Positions 1 through 9,244 of a stretch of DNA of 64,000 bases are shown one piece after another. Position 1 is the first letter of the stretch; every line of letters begins with the position of its first letter. The notes beneath the pieces are model-generated. The model was not told the DNA's origin and made no database searches. It was given only the letters and a program-made list of their open reading frames with translations. The position numbers and the translations under genes are program-made. The stretch is from Skeletonema tropicum (taxonomy: Eukaryota; Bacillariophyta; Thalassiosirophyceae; Thalassiosirales; Thalassiosiraceae). The stretch covers positions 2,170,001-2,234,000 of the forward strand of contig CM074128.1 in the NCBI GenBank assembly GCA_037178625.1. The letters run 5' to 3'.

Positions 1-311
1 CGCCTATTTTGAATTCCATCAGATGATTCAATTAGATGTCGAGTGGTGGACACCTCGAGCAGTGAGTTGTTCAGTAAGGCGTGAGATATTTGGTTTCGAC
101 TGCGTAGTTGTGGCTTGCTTCGGTGATTGTTGTTGTTGTGTCGATTGTTCTTGGCCTTGTAGTTCGTTCTGTGCTGCTGCTGATGTTGATGATACTGTTG
201 TTGGCCCTGATGCGACTTGGCTTGATTATTTCTACGATTCCTACCTCGATTGTGCACGTTACCGTGTGGCTTCGAGATTACTGAGCCGCCTGGATCTTTT
301 GCGGACATCAT
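1..311 (-). CDS. N/Q/H-rich protein, N-terminal part, runs off the left edge
   Basis: The minus strand is open from a double ATG (311-309 and 308-306) to the window edge: 103 codons without a stop. The peptide begins MMSAKDPGGSVISKPHGN and continues into a basic, Asn/Gln/His-rich low-complexity stretch (about residues 18-72), then a less biased segment ending at the edge. I recognise no domain in this fragment. Such leaders are common in diatom nuclear proteins and often precede an RNA-binding or regulatory domain, but nothing here proves that. The complementary plus-strand frame is also open, but it is Cys-rich and looks like the antisense of this composition. The gene is divergent from the L24 gene at 813, with a 501-base intergenic region shared by both 5' ends. 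Confidence 0.55.
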   Translation of the reverse strand, partial: MMSAKDPGGSVISKPHGNVHNRGRNRRNNQAKSHQGQQQYHQHQQQHRTNYKAKNNRHNNNNHRSKPQLRSRNQISHALLNNSLLEVSTTRHLIESSDGIQNR

Positions 312-812
312 GATTGCTGCTGTATGCCAGAAGGAATGAATGTTTGCCGTTGTGGTTGCACTAAAAGAAAGTGCTACACTTGTCTAAGTACTTTCCACTA
401 CAACAAGTTGAAGGGAAGTTGTGGCCCAAAAAGGCCAGAAATCATCGCCGACAAGTTGCCGCAAACTATGCGAAGCCCAACAGGTTTTTCTTGCTCGCAA
501 TAAAGGGGTCCGTCAATTAACCCTAACACACACATTAACTTCTTTGTCGCCTCATCCACCCTCAAAACTCAAAACTCGTGGCGAAGTGCCAGCTGCCAGC
601 GACCAGCGACCATGATCATGATGATGGGTTGCCAATAGGAGTAATCCATAATATCGAATTGATTACTTGCGTAGATCTTTCCACTGCTTTTCCGCAGTGA
701 TAGCCCCGTTCCAGAGTGCCACATATACATACGCCTATTAATATCGTAGCCATCGTCATCGGCAAACAAAGAAAACACACATCTTGTAATCAAAATCAAT
801 AATTCGATCAAA
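312..812. promoter_or_regulatory. Divergent intergenic region, presumed bidirectional promoter
   Basis: This 501-base gap separates two divergently oriented start codons (311 on minus, 813 on plus), so it should hold both promoters. It contains one copy of the telomere-like string CCCTAA near 521 and short CA-rich stretches. I saw no clear TATA box or convincing coding frame. Inference from gene layout only. Confidence 0.35.
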
Positions 813-1415
813 ATGAGCGGCAGAGTCAAACTAATGGAAACGCTCATGCGTCCCAACCGATCCAAACTCAAGCGCACCCTCCTCCACAAACCCTCCCGAT
901 GGAACATTGTCCGCGGCGACACAGTCCAAGTCATACAAAAAAATCATCCCGAGTACGGCAAGCAGGGGACCGTGGCGCAAGTCATGCGAGATCGAATGAG
1001 GGTGGTTGTCGAGGGTGTGAATATTGCTCCACGTCGGCTAAAGGGGGATCCGGAGCGGGGGGTCAAGGGTCAGACCATCATGAAGGAGCGATCGATCCAT
1101 TATTCGAATGTCAATTTGGTCGATCCAGTCACCGGCTTTCCCACCAAAGTTACCTACTCCTTCTTGGAGGATGGGACCAAAGTACGAATTAGTAAACGAT
1201 CTGGAGCGATTATTCCCAAGCCGGATATTTTAACACAGCGTAATCCGAGGAATTTGGTTTCGAGTAAGGAGAGTGATACGATTGAGGATGGGGAGGTTTG
1301 GGAGGCGACGTATGATGCGGACAGGCCGAGTAAGTGGGCTGCGATGAGGGAGGAGTTGTTGAAAACTTTGGAGGAGAAGCAGGGAGCAAATACTAATGCG
1401 GCAACTTCTTCGTAA
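813..1415 (+). CDS. MRPL24: Ribosomal protein uL24, mitochondrial type
   Basis: A 200-residue protein of the uL24 family, an early-assembling protein of the large ribosomal subunit. Residues about 31-70 form the KOW motif (IVRGDTVQVI, then YGKQGTVAQV and VVVEGVNIAPRRLKG), followed by a region typical of bacterial and organellar L24 (HYSNVNLVDP, then GTKVRISKRSG near 120-131). Beyond about residue 140 there is an acidic C-terminal extension not needed for the core fold. Diatom plastid genomes normally carry their own rpl24, so a nuclear copy is most likely mitochondrial; that compartment is an inference. No long presequence is visible; the N-terminus is basic, which fits import. The start at 813 is the first ATG of the frame; an alternative ATG lies eight codons in. 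The gene is convergent with its right neighbour, with 149 bases between stop codons. Confidence 0.85.
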   Translation: MSGRVKLMETLMRPNRSKLKRTLLHKPSRWNIVRGDTVQVIQKNHPEYGKQGTVAQVMRDRMRVVVEGVNIAPRRLKGDPERGVKGQTIMKERSIHYSNVNLVDPVTGFPTKVTYSFLEDGTKVRISKRSGAIIPKPDILTQRNPRNLVSSKESDTIEDGEVWEATYDADRPSKWAAMREELLKTLEEKQGANTNAATSS

Positions 1416-1564
1416 CACAGAGATGCACAGAGATGTTAGTGTGTATAGCAACTCATGATGAAGTGCCCATTTGATTGGAACGAGCCATTAAGAAGGGGTG
1501 GGAATTTTAATACACAATATTAGTTTACTGGCTCGATCTAGAATTACAACATCATCCAACTGTT

Positions 1565-2987
1565 TTATCTTGTCTCACTACTTGAATCAGAATGGTCTCT
1601 TTTCCAACTGACTCTCTTATTATTGCCAACTTCGCCTCTTCCTAGCGAGAAACTTCGCAACCCTTCTGTTTCAGTCGAAGTCAAAGGAGACTTCATTGCC
1701 AAATTCTTATGCACCTCATCGGCCATTCTCCTTGGCATATACCGTGCCAGCACGTCCACTGTCATACTCTCGAGTTCTTCTGTTTTTGTGTACCAATCTT
1801 TTTCCAAGCGAGCTTCATATTGAGAAATATCGTGATCTTTCTTGCAGTAGTCTACCGATCGGTGTGTAGTTTTTCGTGAGACGGACCGACGATGGATCCA
1901 GAACTGCCCTTTCCTTGAAAGCGCGAGATTTCAACTCCTTAGCCCTCTCATGTGCTCCGGCTCTAATCTTCTCTCTGCTATTCTTTGTGAACATTGGATA
2001 TGGAAGTATTCCAAGCTTAAACCAAATTGGGAAATGGTAGTACTCAAGAGGGAGCTGGCGTGCAACTAGCTGAGAACCCTGATACATACCATTGAAAAAA
2101 ATTATCAGAAAGAAAGCCATTGCGATTGCAAGCTCAGGCCAATAATTTGGGGCAAATTTTTTGAAGATACCCACGCCAGTAGCTGCAGCTGTCAACCCTA
2201 TAATGCAGCAGAGCAGTATGTGACAGATCACCAAAAAATGTCGGCATCCAAACACCCAATTCTGGTGGGTACCGCTGAACAATATAGACATTAGCCAGAT
2301 GAAGGACGCAAACATTGCCATCCAGAGGTTAGCTGTGATAGCCATTGTCATTATTACTTCGAATGCACGGTCCAATACATTGCATAAGAAAGAATCATCC
2401 AAACAGCCTCCGTATCCCGAGCTAGATCCCCACTCATACAACACCCAGGTTCCACTGAGGAACAGTGCACCGAAAATAGCATATGCCTCTGATAGCATGA
2501 TTATCCTTTCTTTTCTTACATCAAATGATTCCAAGCTCATGGAGTAAAACCAGGCCAAATTACTTCTCATGCCTTTCACCATACTACTCTCTCTTCCAAA
2601 TATAGCCGCCCTAGCCTCGATGCTCCTCAAGCTTTTCCAGTTCATGTCGTCACCTCTATCAGTGAGTAAGAAGCGGGCTAGCTCTGATTGAGGATCAGAA
2701 AGAGCTTTCAGCGTCGTGTCGGATTTTTTAAACGGGTCTCCAAATGATGATGCTCTTCTGACTCTTCCAACACGACCGAATATACCCCTTCCTGTCGTTT
2801 GGTCTTCTTTTTTGGTATCATCATTATCAAGATGTTCTGGATAGGTGTAGTTCCCTTCATCCGCTCCAGTGGCAGGGAAGTCGTCTTCGAAATCATCGTC
2901 ATCACCGCCATCTGTGCCCTTCTCTTTGGATTTTGCAGCCATTGCCATGCTCTTTTGCACCAACCGTCTTCCAACCGTCGACGGCAT
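1565..2987 (-). CDS. Four-pass membrane protein of unknown function, two exons
   Basis: Proposed as complement(join(1565..1840, 1905..2987)), 452 residues. The start at 2987 (MPSTVGRRLVQKS) is preferred over upstream in-frame ATGs because the extra 42 residues look untranslated. Residues about 25-70 are acidic and disordered; hydrophobic segments lie near 166-187, 209-238, 250-275 and 285-304. The C-terminal tail is basic and looks cytosolic. I do not recognise the family. Without splicing the frame ends in FSI at 1815, but a second frame that reads like real protein (KDHDISQYEARLEKDW onward) continues to 1565. A 64-base GT-AG intron (1841-1904) joins the two in phase 0. The junction is my inference; a frameshift in the sequence would look the same. 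Exon 1 alone is well supported. Confidence 0.62.
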
Positions 2988-3128
2988 TGTGTTCTTGCCT
3001 GCTTGCTGCTTGCTATGGAGAGTGTAATAGATTTGGATTTTGGATTTGATCCTCGTGCCTCGTGCTTGTAAGTATGTAGTAAGACTTTTAAACATACTTT
3101 TGATGTACAACACTGAATTGATTTGATC
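2988..3128. promoter_or_regulatory. 5' flank of the membrane-protein gene
   Basis: Short upstream region between the start codon at 2987 and the foldback element that begins near 3129. It should carry the 5' UTR and proximal promoter, which puts the foldback element almost against the gene. No individual motif is claimed. Confidence 0.25.
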
Positions 3129-3448
3129 ACGGGAACCTGGGGCCTGGGGTTGACGTGGTTATCTGGAGAACCGGTTGATGTTTGTGGCCGATGCGACGAG
3201 AGGCTGTCGGAAGTTTTAGTTTACGCTTCCTAAAAGCGAGAGTTGAGGTTGATTTCTGATGGCCTATTCCTGCTCTAGAACTTGCTGCCGACGCAGACGC
3301 CCAGATGAGTATTGCACAATAGCGGCAAGTTTTAGCAGATTTAGGCCATCAGGAATCAACCTCAACGCTCGATTTCGAGAAAACGAACTAAAACTCCCGA
3401 CAGCCTCTCGTCGCATCACTTCATCGACGTGTCAACCCAGGTTCCCGT
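3129..3448. repeat. Long imperfect inverted repeat (foldback element)
   Basis: The arm at about 3129-3289 is the reverse complement of the arm at about 3321-3448, with a spacer near 30 bases. Conserved blocks include ACGGGAACCTGG at the outer end, a run of about 31 bases around GATGCGACGAGAGGCTGTCG with one mismatch, and GTTGAGGTTGATT with CTGATGGCCT. The left arm is longer because of small insertions near 3141-3190. The whole would fold into one hairpin of about 320 bases. No protein is encoded. It resembles a foldback MITE, or a duplicated inverted segment; no target-site duplication was identified. Confidence 0.75.
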
Positions 3449-3949
3449 ACGTGGTTTGATCTTCCCTTCTCATCTTCAAGGTAATAAGCGCCTTTGGAGC
3501 TCGATGGGGATTAGGTATTTGAAGCTCGTAGCTTCAAATTCGATAATGCTACAGTTGAGTAAATAATGCATAATGTGTGCGTCTGCGCGATGAATTAGGT
3601 GTTTTAAAGCATGCTTATTCTTTTCATGACATTGACACGACCGTCTCTTTGCTGCTTTCTTGAAGTAAGAAGAATCAGCGGTTGGTAACTATTTTGGACT
3701 TCTAACAAGAAGCGTTCACCAATAAGAAGACACTACTGCTAGTATTATATGTATTTATCTCTCTTTGGGAGCTGTCTCTCTCCAGCAACGCTTCTTGCGT
3801 TCAATAGAACGGTCTAGATTCGCACCACATCACAGTCATTCTCGCTAGAACAATCATTTCATTTACAACAGATGCTGATGGAAGAGGCAGGAGAGAGAAT
3901 GAGCTGGATATGATAGAAGCAAAAGAAGGGAAAGAAAGGACAGGATCAA
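3449..3949. other. Intergenic, 3' flank of the ankyrin gene
   Basis: No ORF with coding character and no repeat that I could recognise. It should contain the 3' UTR of the minus-strand gene ending at 3950. Confidence 0.3.
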
Positions 3950-6847
3950 CTACTTACGTTCAAAATGGATCCCTGAAGTAAGCCTCCTTGCCAACGATTG
4001 AATGTCACCATTTGATTTGAGTTTTGCTAATAATACAGGCGGCATTCTATATGGCGGGCTTGCAAGAACATTAGCCAAATCGTTTGTGGCAAGAGATATG
4101 ACCTGCAAGTAATTTGATTGCCTTCTTTGCGACTGGGCAGATTGGACGCGCCGAGGAGTATCATCAATTGATGCATCGCGTGCAAAAATATTGTTTGTAT
4201 CCTCGTTCTGACATCTTGATAGAATAACGTCGCATCGGCCACACCAACCTCGAAAATGTGCCCAGCTGTCAAAGCTCACAGGTGGTTCCATTTCTGCTAA
4301 ATCAAATGCTTCTAACATTCCACCTTCTTCAAGCACCTCATCGAGTAGATCTAGTGCATTGTACATAGCGGTATCTGGGTCAACATGACATCTGCTTGAC
4401 AGTAAACTAAGGCGTTTCTCCCAACAAAGTGGCAGCGGAATGAAAGCAGTGATTAACTCAATCACAGGAGCCGGCATCGTCATTGCTCTGACAAGAGCTC
4501 TTTTGCTTGGGCACAGGTTCTGTAGAGCTGGGTTGTTGAGATCTTCCGCCAAGCTGTGCACCATTAAGTTAATCGGTGGAACTCGAATTGTTGCTCTCTC
4601 CCAATTCAATAGATGCCATAGACGAATCATACAGAAATTCCGCTCCCTTCGAGCCTCTTCTTTCACTAGTCTAATTTGGGCATCATCCGTCAAAATTCTT
4701 GCAAAATCCGCATTCCCTCTCCTTGTAGCAGTTTCGAGAACTGTGCGGTTCTTACAGTCTTTCAGTTTGAGTTCAGTCCCTGCTGCAACGAGAATCTTCG
4801 CAACCTCCAGATTCTTCCTTTTGCAGGCCAGCATTAACGAGGTTGAATCTTGTGCAGTTTTGGCGTCAATCTCTGCACCTGCTTTTAGCAACATTTTGAC
4901 TATACCCGAATGTCCACGTTGGCTGCAGAGCATGAGGGCCGTCATTCTTTCATCGTTGCGGCGATTCACTACGGCATTATGCTGTAGAAGCAGCTTCACT
5001 ACGCTCTCGTGCCCTTCTTGCGATGATCTCATCAGCGCGGTTGTATTCTTATGATTACTCTGCTCAATCAAGGCCCCGTGCTTCAAAAGTTCCTCCACTA
5101 CACTGAGTCTTCCGAAGTGACATGCTTGGATAAGAGCTGTAGAGCCTCTGACTGTTGTGTTGTTTGCTTTGGCTCCTTTATTGAGCAGCGCACGTGCGAT
5201 AACAACATTTCCTTCTTGACTTGCAACCATTAGCGGTGTGATGCCTTTCGCATTTGGAAAATCAATGCATGCTCCTTCCTCAATCAGATCTAATGCAGCG
5301 TCTACAGCTCCCCGCTTAATAGCCAAATGCAGCAATGTATCAAGATCGTTTCCGAACACTGCGATTTTTCCAGGATTTCCAGGACCTTGGTCATTATTTG
5401 CTTCATTTGTATCATTTGATGTACCACCACTTCCTGCTGCTGCTGCTATATTTGCCTCGTCTGGTGGATTTTCTACCACTGCGTTTGCCTGTGCTGGTGG
5501 ATTCGGTTCAAAGAGGAGCATATGCCGCTCATGCAGTACTTGATGCTGTGGTTGTTCTAGGTTTTGTTGCTGTAATGGCTGTTGGGGTTCTGCTGGCTGT
5601 AACTGCTGTAGAGGTCCTTGTTGCATCGGCTGTTGTTGCTGAGGGACAGGCTGCTGCTGCCTAGCCTGGAGATTCAACAGTGGCGCAGCAGGCTGCCCTA
5701 ATCGTCCTAATAATGCAGGATCTACACCTCCTTGTCTAAGAGCCTCTCTAAACATCTGTTCAATCCTTGCTACACGATTCTGCTGTCCAACTTGTCTTGC
5801 GGGAGGACGAGGGGGTCCTGCTCTTCCTGCCAAAATACTTCGAAGGATTTCACGTTGTTGTGCTGATAGACCAGGCATATTCCCTATTGCACGACCTAAT
5901 TGTTGCGCACCTACCTGAATGTTTCCAATTGCATTCCGTAATTGTTGTTGGGCAACACCACCACCACCCCCTGGGGCTATATGTTGAAAAATTCGTCTTC
6001 TTCGGTGATGGTGACGTCGCTCCCGATTATTATTATCATGATCATTATTGCGGTTTGGCGCATTTATTTGCCGAGGTACTGCTGCCAATGGAATTGCCGC
6101 AAGATTCCTATTGTAGTTATTTGCAAGTTCTTGGGCAGCAGCGGCAATAATTGCATTCAGATCAGCTGCAGGGTTGCCCTCATTTATATTTCGTAATCTT
6201 GCCTCAAAATTTTGCATGTTTGCTTCGAAGTCATTAGCAACACCATGAGGCTGGGGTAATGCATTATGACGATCATCATTGTCATTATTCACGTTACCAT
6301 TTGCGTTGTTGGCATTATTCCCATTCGGATTGATAGCACCTAAATTATTATTGCCTGCAGGTATCAACCTCTCAAAAGCAGCAGCAGCATTCATTCTCGC
6401 AGCGGCCGCTTGATCCGCAGCCGCCGCATTTTGAGTCGATGCAACACCGGCAAATTCTACGCCTTGATTGTTCACAATTGGCGATGAAGCCGAATTATTG
6501 TTTGTTGGATGGCACCATTCCGGCCGCGGTGCAAAGTCGTGAGGAGACTGCAAGTATTCATCTATGGATGCAGCAAACGGCAAATTACTTCGAGATGACT
6601 TTTCGGATGATGCCGTTTTTTTCTCGCGCTTTCTTTTCAATGCTGGAGGTTTGCTTGTGTTGTCTTTTTCTTCTTCTTCTGAATTGTTGCTGGTGTCATC
6701 TTCGCATCGTTTCCGTCGCTTCAACGATGGTTGAAATTTAATATTCTTCTCGTCCGCTGCGTCCTCCTCACTTCTGACGCTGTCGTCCACGTCATTTTCA
6801 ATCGCTGGCATTTTAGCGTCGTTGCCGTCAATTCCGTCGCCGTTCAT
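3950..6847 (-). CDS. Large ankyrin-repeat protein with N/Q-rich N-terminal half
   Basis: A single open frame of 965 residues. Residues 1-75 are acidic with basic clusters (LKRRKR, LKRKREKK) that could be nuclear localisation signals. Residues about 100-500 are low complexity: Asn/Ala-rich, a HHHRRRR cluster, then Gln/Pro-rich. Residues about 505-730 hold six to seven ankyrin repeats with clear signatures (GITPLMVASQEGN, GSTALIQACHFGR, TTALMRSSQEGH, MTALMLCSQRGH, STSLMLACKRKN). Ankyrin repeats are protein-interaction scaffolds and imply no enzyme. The C-terminal 230 residues are conserved-looking, with Trp and Cys (WERATIRVPP, WAHFRGWCGRCD), but I do not recognise a domain. Nuclear location and a regulatory role are inference from the basic clusters and the Q/N-rich half. 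No intron is needed. Confidence 0.85.
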   Translation of the reverse strand: MNGDGIDGNDAKMPAIENDVDDSVRSEEDAADEKNIKFQPSLKRRKRCEDDTSNNSEEEEKDNTSKPPALKRKREKKTASSEKSSRSNLPFAASIDEYLQSPHDFAPRPEWCHPTNNNSASSPIVNNQGVEFAGVASTQNAAAADQAAAARMNAAAAFERLIPAGNNNLGAINPNGNNANNANGNVNNDNDDRHNALPQPHGVANDFEANMQNFEARLRNINEGNPAADLNAIIAAAAQELANNYNRNLAAIPLAAVPRQINAPNRNNDHDNNNRERRHHHRRRRIFQHIAPGGGGGVAQQQLRNAIGNIQVGAQQLGRAIGNMPGLSAQQREILRSILAGRAGPPRPPARQVGQQNRVARIEQMFREALRQGGVDPALLGRLGQPAAPLLNLQARQQQPVPQQQQPMQQGPLQQLQPAEPQQPLQQQNLEQPQHQVLHERHMLLFEPNPPAQANAVVENPPDEANIAAAAGSGGTSNDTNEANNDQGPGNPGKIAVFGNDLDTLLHLAIKRGAVDAALDLIEEGACIDFPNAKGITPLMVASQEGNVVIARALLNKGAKANNTTVRGSTALIQACHFGRLSVVEELLKHGALIEQSNHKNTTALMRSSQEGHESVVKLLLQHNAVVNRRNDERMTALMLCSQRGHSGIVKMLLKAGAEIDAKTAQDSTSLMLACKRKNLEVAKILVAAGTELKLKDCKNRTVLETATRRGNADFARILTDDAQIRLVKEEARRERNFCMIRLWHLLNWERATIRVPPINLMVHSLAEDLNNPALQNLCPSKRALVRAMTMPAPVIELITAFIPLPLCWEKRLSLLSSRCHVDPDTAMYNALDLLDEVLEEGGMLEAFDLAEMEPPVSFDSWAHFRGWCGRCDVILSRCQNEDTNNIFARDASIDDTPRRVQSAQSQRRQSNYLQVISLATNDLANVLASPPYRMPPVLLAKLKSNGDIQSLARRLTSGIHFERK

Positions 6848-7111
6848 TGTCGATATCTATCTAAGTATGAGGAGTATATTCTCTTGACTGTTCTCTTTGT
6901 TCTTTTTTTCTCGAAGAACGAAAGTGAGTCCAATTTTTTCGGCAATAATTATTTATCGTCCAGAGAGCGGAGGGGGGGAGCCGCTTAGCCAATCGTGAAG
7001 TCCGCCAAGGTTTTCAGAGGTGGGTAGAGCTGCAAGCTGCAACAATCGAGGATAGAAGGCACAATAGCAAAGCGGTGTGTAGCGAGTAAGTAGCGAGTAG
7101 CGAGGATAAAA
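6848..7111. promoter_or_regulatory. 5' flank of the ankyrin gene
   Basis: Upstream of the minus-strand start at 6847. It contains a short direct repeat of GTAGCGAG units (about 7078-7103). No other signal is claimed. Confidence 0.3.
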
Positions 7112-7409
7112 GTATGTTGTACGCACAGGGGTCAAAAAACGTGAATTACAGAAAAAGTGTCTAACGATATATTGAGCGAACAGCTAGCATTTTCTGATGT
7201 GACAGTGAAAAAGTCATCTTCCCGCCCGAATTTGGTAGGAGTAGCTACTGTAGGAATCGTAGTACGTGTACGTAGAAAAACTTTGCAGGCTTATTCTCTC
7301 TCCTCCACAAAATGCGGGAAGCATTTTTTGGGTGTGTACCAATTCCTACAATTTTGTGTACGTAGCGAAGAGGTGTTAGACACCTTTTTTGACCCCTGTA
7401 GTACGATAC
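7112..7409. mobile_element. Possible MITE with terminal inverted repeats
   Basis: The left end (about 7112-7142) and right end (about 7381-7409) are inverted copies sharing ACAGGGGTCAAAAAA plus a flanking GTAC, and GTGTCTAAC occurs inside both ends. Weaker inverted similarity continues inward (GTAGGAAT near 7250 and its complement near 7345). About 298 bases, no coding capacity. Looks like a small non-autonomous element; no target-site duplication could be fixed. Confidence 0.4.
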
Positions 7410-7883
7410 ATTGAATGATGTCAAAACAAAAGAAAGAAAAAATCGATACATGAGTGTTCCACGTTCCACGGGATCTAAAAGACAGACGTCTGAAAATAGA
7501 TACCGAAAATGAGACTTCTTCATCTTCGTGTGTGTCTTCATATGCCGCTAGAACACCATTCCTCATCTGGAATATCTTGAAATGTAGGGATGCTAATAAT
7601 GTTCCTATCTAATCCTTAAAAAAGCTCAGCACATTAAAACATTGGAGTTGGCGGGTTAGGTCTTGCTGAAGCCGAAGCTAGCCGGAGACGATGAGTCATG
7701 GTCATGGTCATGGACATAGAGACGAAGACGAAGGGGGAGAGGCAGAGATCCGAAGAGATGGGAGGAGAGAGGGCAAGATGCAAAATTCAAGGGTGCAGGT
7801 GGAGGTCGAAGTGTCAATGCCAGGTACTTACATTCGCTATCCCATATGGTAATCTACGAAATGCAGCTTCAACCGATCAAATT
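7410..7883. other. Intergenic, nothing recognised
   Basis: Open frames here are short and biased (the one at 7698-7976 runs from a purine-rich GATGAGTCATGGTCATGG stretch into the satellite and looks spurious). Nothing else identified. Confidence 0.3.
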
Positions 7884-8450
7884 AGACCTCTCAGACTGAC
7901 TCAGATCAGCTATGACTATGAGTATGAGACTGTAGCATCGCTTCTACGCGCACGCAAGCCGTCTGCGCAGTGCTAATGTGCATTCATAGTATCTCCGCCG
8001 ACTATAATGGGCCACTAGCAGCGGCTCGTGCCATTTTTGATGACGATAGATACGATTTGTAGAATGTGGTGCTGCTAGCCAGCCCATACCCAAACCCACA
8101 GGACCTCTCATATCAATATCAGCTACGAGACTGCAGCATCGCTTCTACGAGCGCCAGCCAGCCATCTGAGCAGTACTAACCTTGTATCGTATCACCGTTG
8201 AGTATAATGGGCCACTAGCAGCGGCTCATGCGCGTATTAACGACGATAGATATAGATATGATTTGGTTGAATGTGGCGCTGCTGGCCAGCCCACACTGGA
8301 CCTCTCATATCAGCTACGAGACTGTAGCATCGCTTCTACGCACGCCAGTCGTCTGCGCAGTGCTAATATGCTTTCGTAGTATCTCCGCCGAGTATATGGG
8401 CCACTAGAAGCGGCTCGTGCCATTATTGACGACGATAGATACGGAAGCAC
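7884..8450 (-). repeat. Satellite monomers, inverted block
   Basis: About three copies of the ~185-bp satellite that dominates 13.8-20.6 kb, here in the opposite orientation. Shared strings (as read on plus) are GTAGCATCGCTTCTACG, GGCCACTAGAAGCGGCTC and GACGACGATAGATACG. The copies are more diverged from each other than those of the main array. The block ends at a head-to-head junction near 8450-8485. Confidence 0.8.
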
Positions 8451-8484
8451 ATCACTACAATAACCACCCTAACCCTATAATCGA

Positions 8485-8890
8485 GAGTACGCGCATGAGC
8501 AGCTTCTAGTGGCCCATTATACTTTGTACCGATACTGAACAAGACGGATAGCTTACGTAGAAGCGATGCTGCAGTCTCGTAGCTGATTGGCAGGTCCAAT
8601 GTGGATGCGGGCTGGCCAGCAGCACCACAACCTACCATATCATCTATCGTCGTCAATACACGTATGAGCCGCTTCTAGTGACTCGTTATCATTATCATTA
8701 TACTCGGCGGAGATACTATGCATGCACATTAGACCTGCGAAGACGGCTGTTGTGCGTAGAAGCGATGCTACAGCTACAGTCTCGTAGCTGACAAGAGGTC
8801 CAATGTGGATGCGGGCTGGCCAGCAGCACCACAACCTACCAAATCGTATCTATCGTCGTCAATATTGGCATCGGCACGAGCCGCTTTTGA
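8485..8890 (+). repeat. Satellite monomers, direct block
   Basis: About two copies of the ~185-bp satellite in the same orientation as the main array (CGTAGAAGCGATGCT, GTCTCGTAGCTGA, GGCCAGCAGCACC). Together with 7884-8450 it forms a large imperfect palindrome with a spacer of roughly 35-50 bases that contains CCCTAACCCT (8466-8475). Confidence 0.8.
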
Positions 8891-9244
8891 CCCTTTCAAA
8901 TCTTTATCTCGTTACAGTTTCGTTTTCTGACGTCGTATATTCTTCCCTTTTCTTTGTCTTTGCTACAACTACAACAACATTCAAACACAAATATATATTT
9001 TCATTTATTTAACTTTACGTCGCACCAAATAAAGCTGAAGAGGCTGTCAGCTTCTGAATCTACTGTTTCATCTTTGTCTTGAGCTTGAGAGCGCTAACAA
9101 TGACACATGCCCCCAATAAAATTCCATTTCCAATCACATCAGTCAACCTGGTCTTGGTTCCCTGCTCCATTCTCCAAATATTAATGAAATGCTATTGTCA
9201 CTACAGAGAGACAAGGATCGACATCGACAATTTTAGGATTAGGA
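8891..9244. other. 3' flank of the cysteine-repeat gene
   Basis: AT-rich sequence with an AATAAA-like string on the minus strand near 9005. It presumably holds the 3' UTR of the gene ending at 9245. No coding frame of note. Confidence 0.3.

Noticed and set aside
23..313. Plus-strand 96-codon frame at the left edge
   Set aside because: Cys/Val/Asp-rich antisense of the Asn/Gln-rich minus-strand gene.
515..525. Telomere-like TTAACCCTAAC near the L24 gene (also near 13310)
   Set aside because: Single copies of a short string are expected by chance; only the one at a satellite inversion junction was kept.
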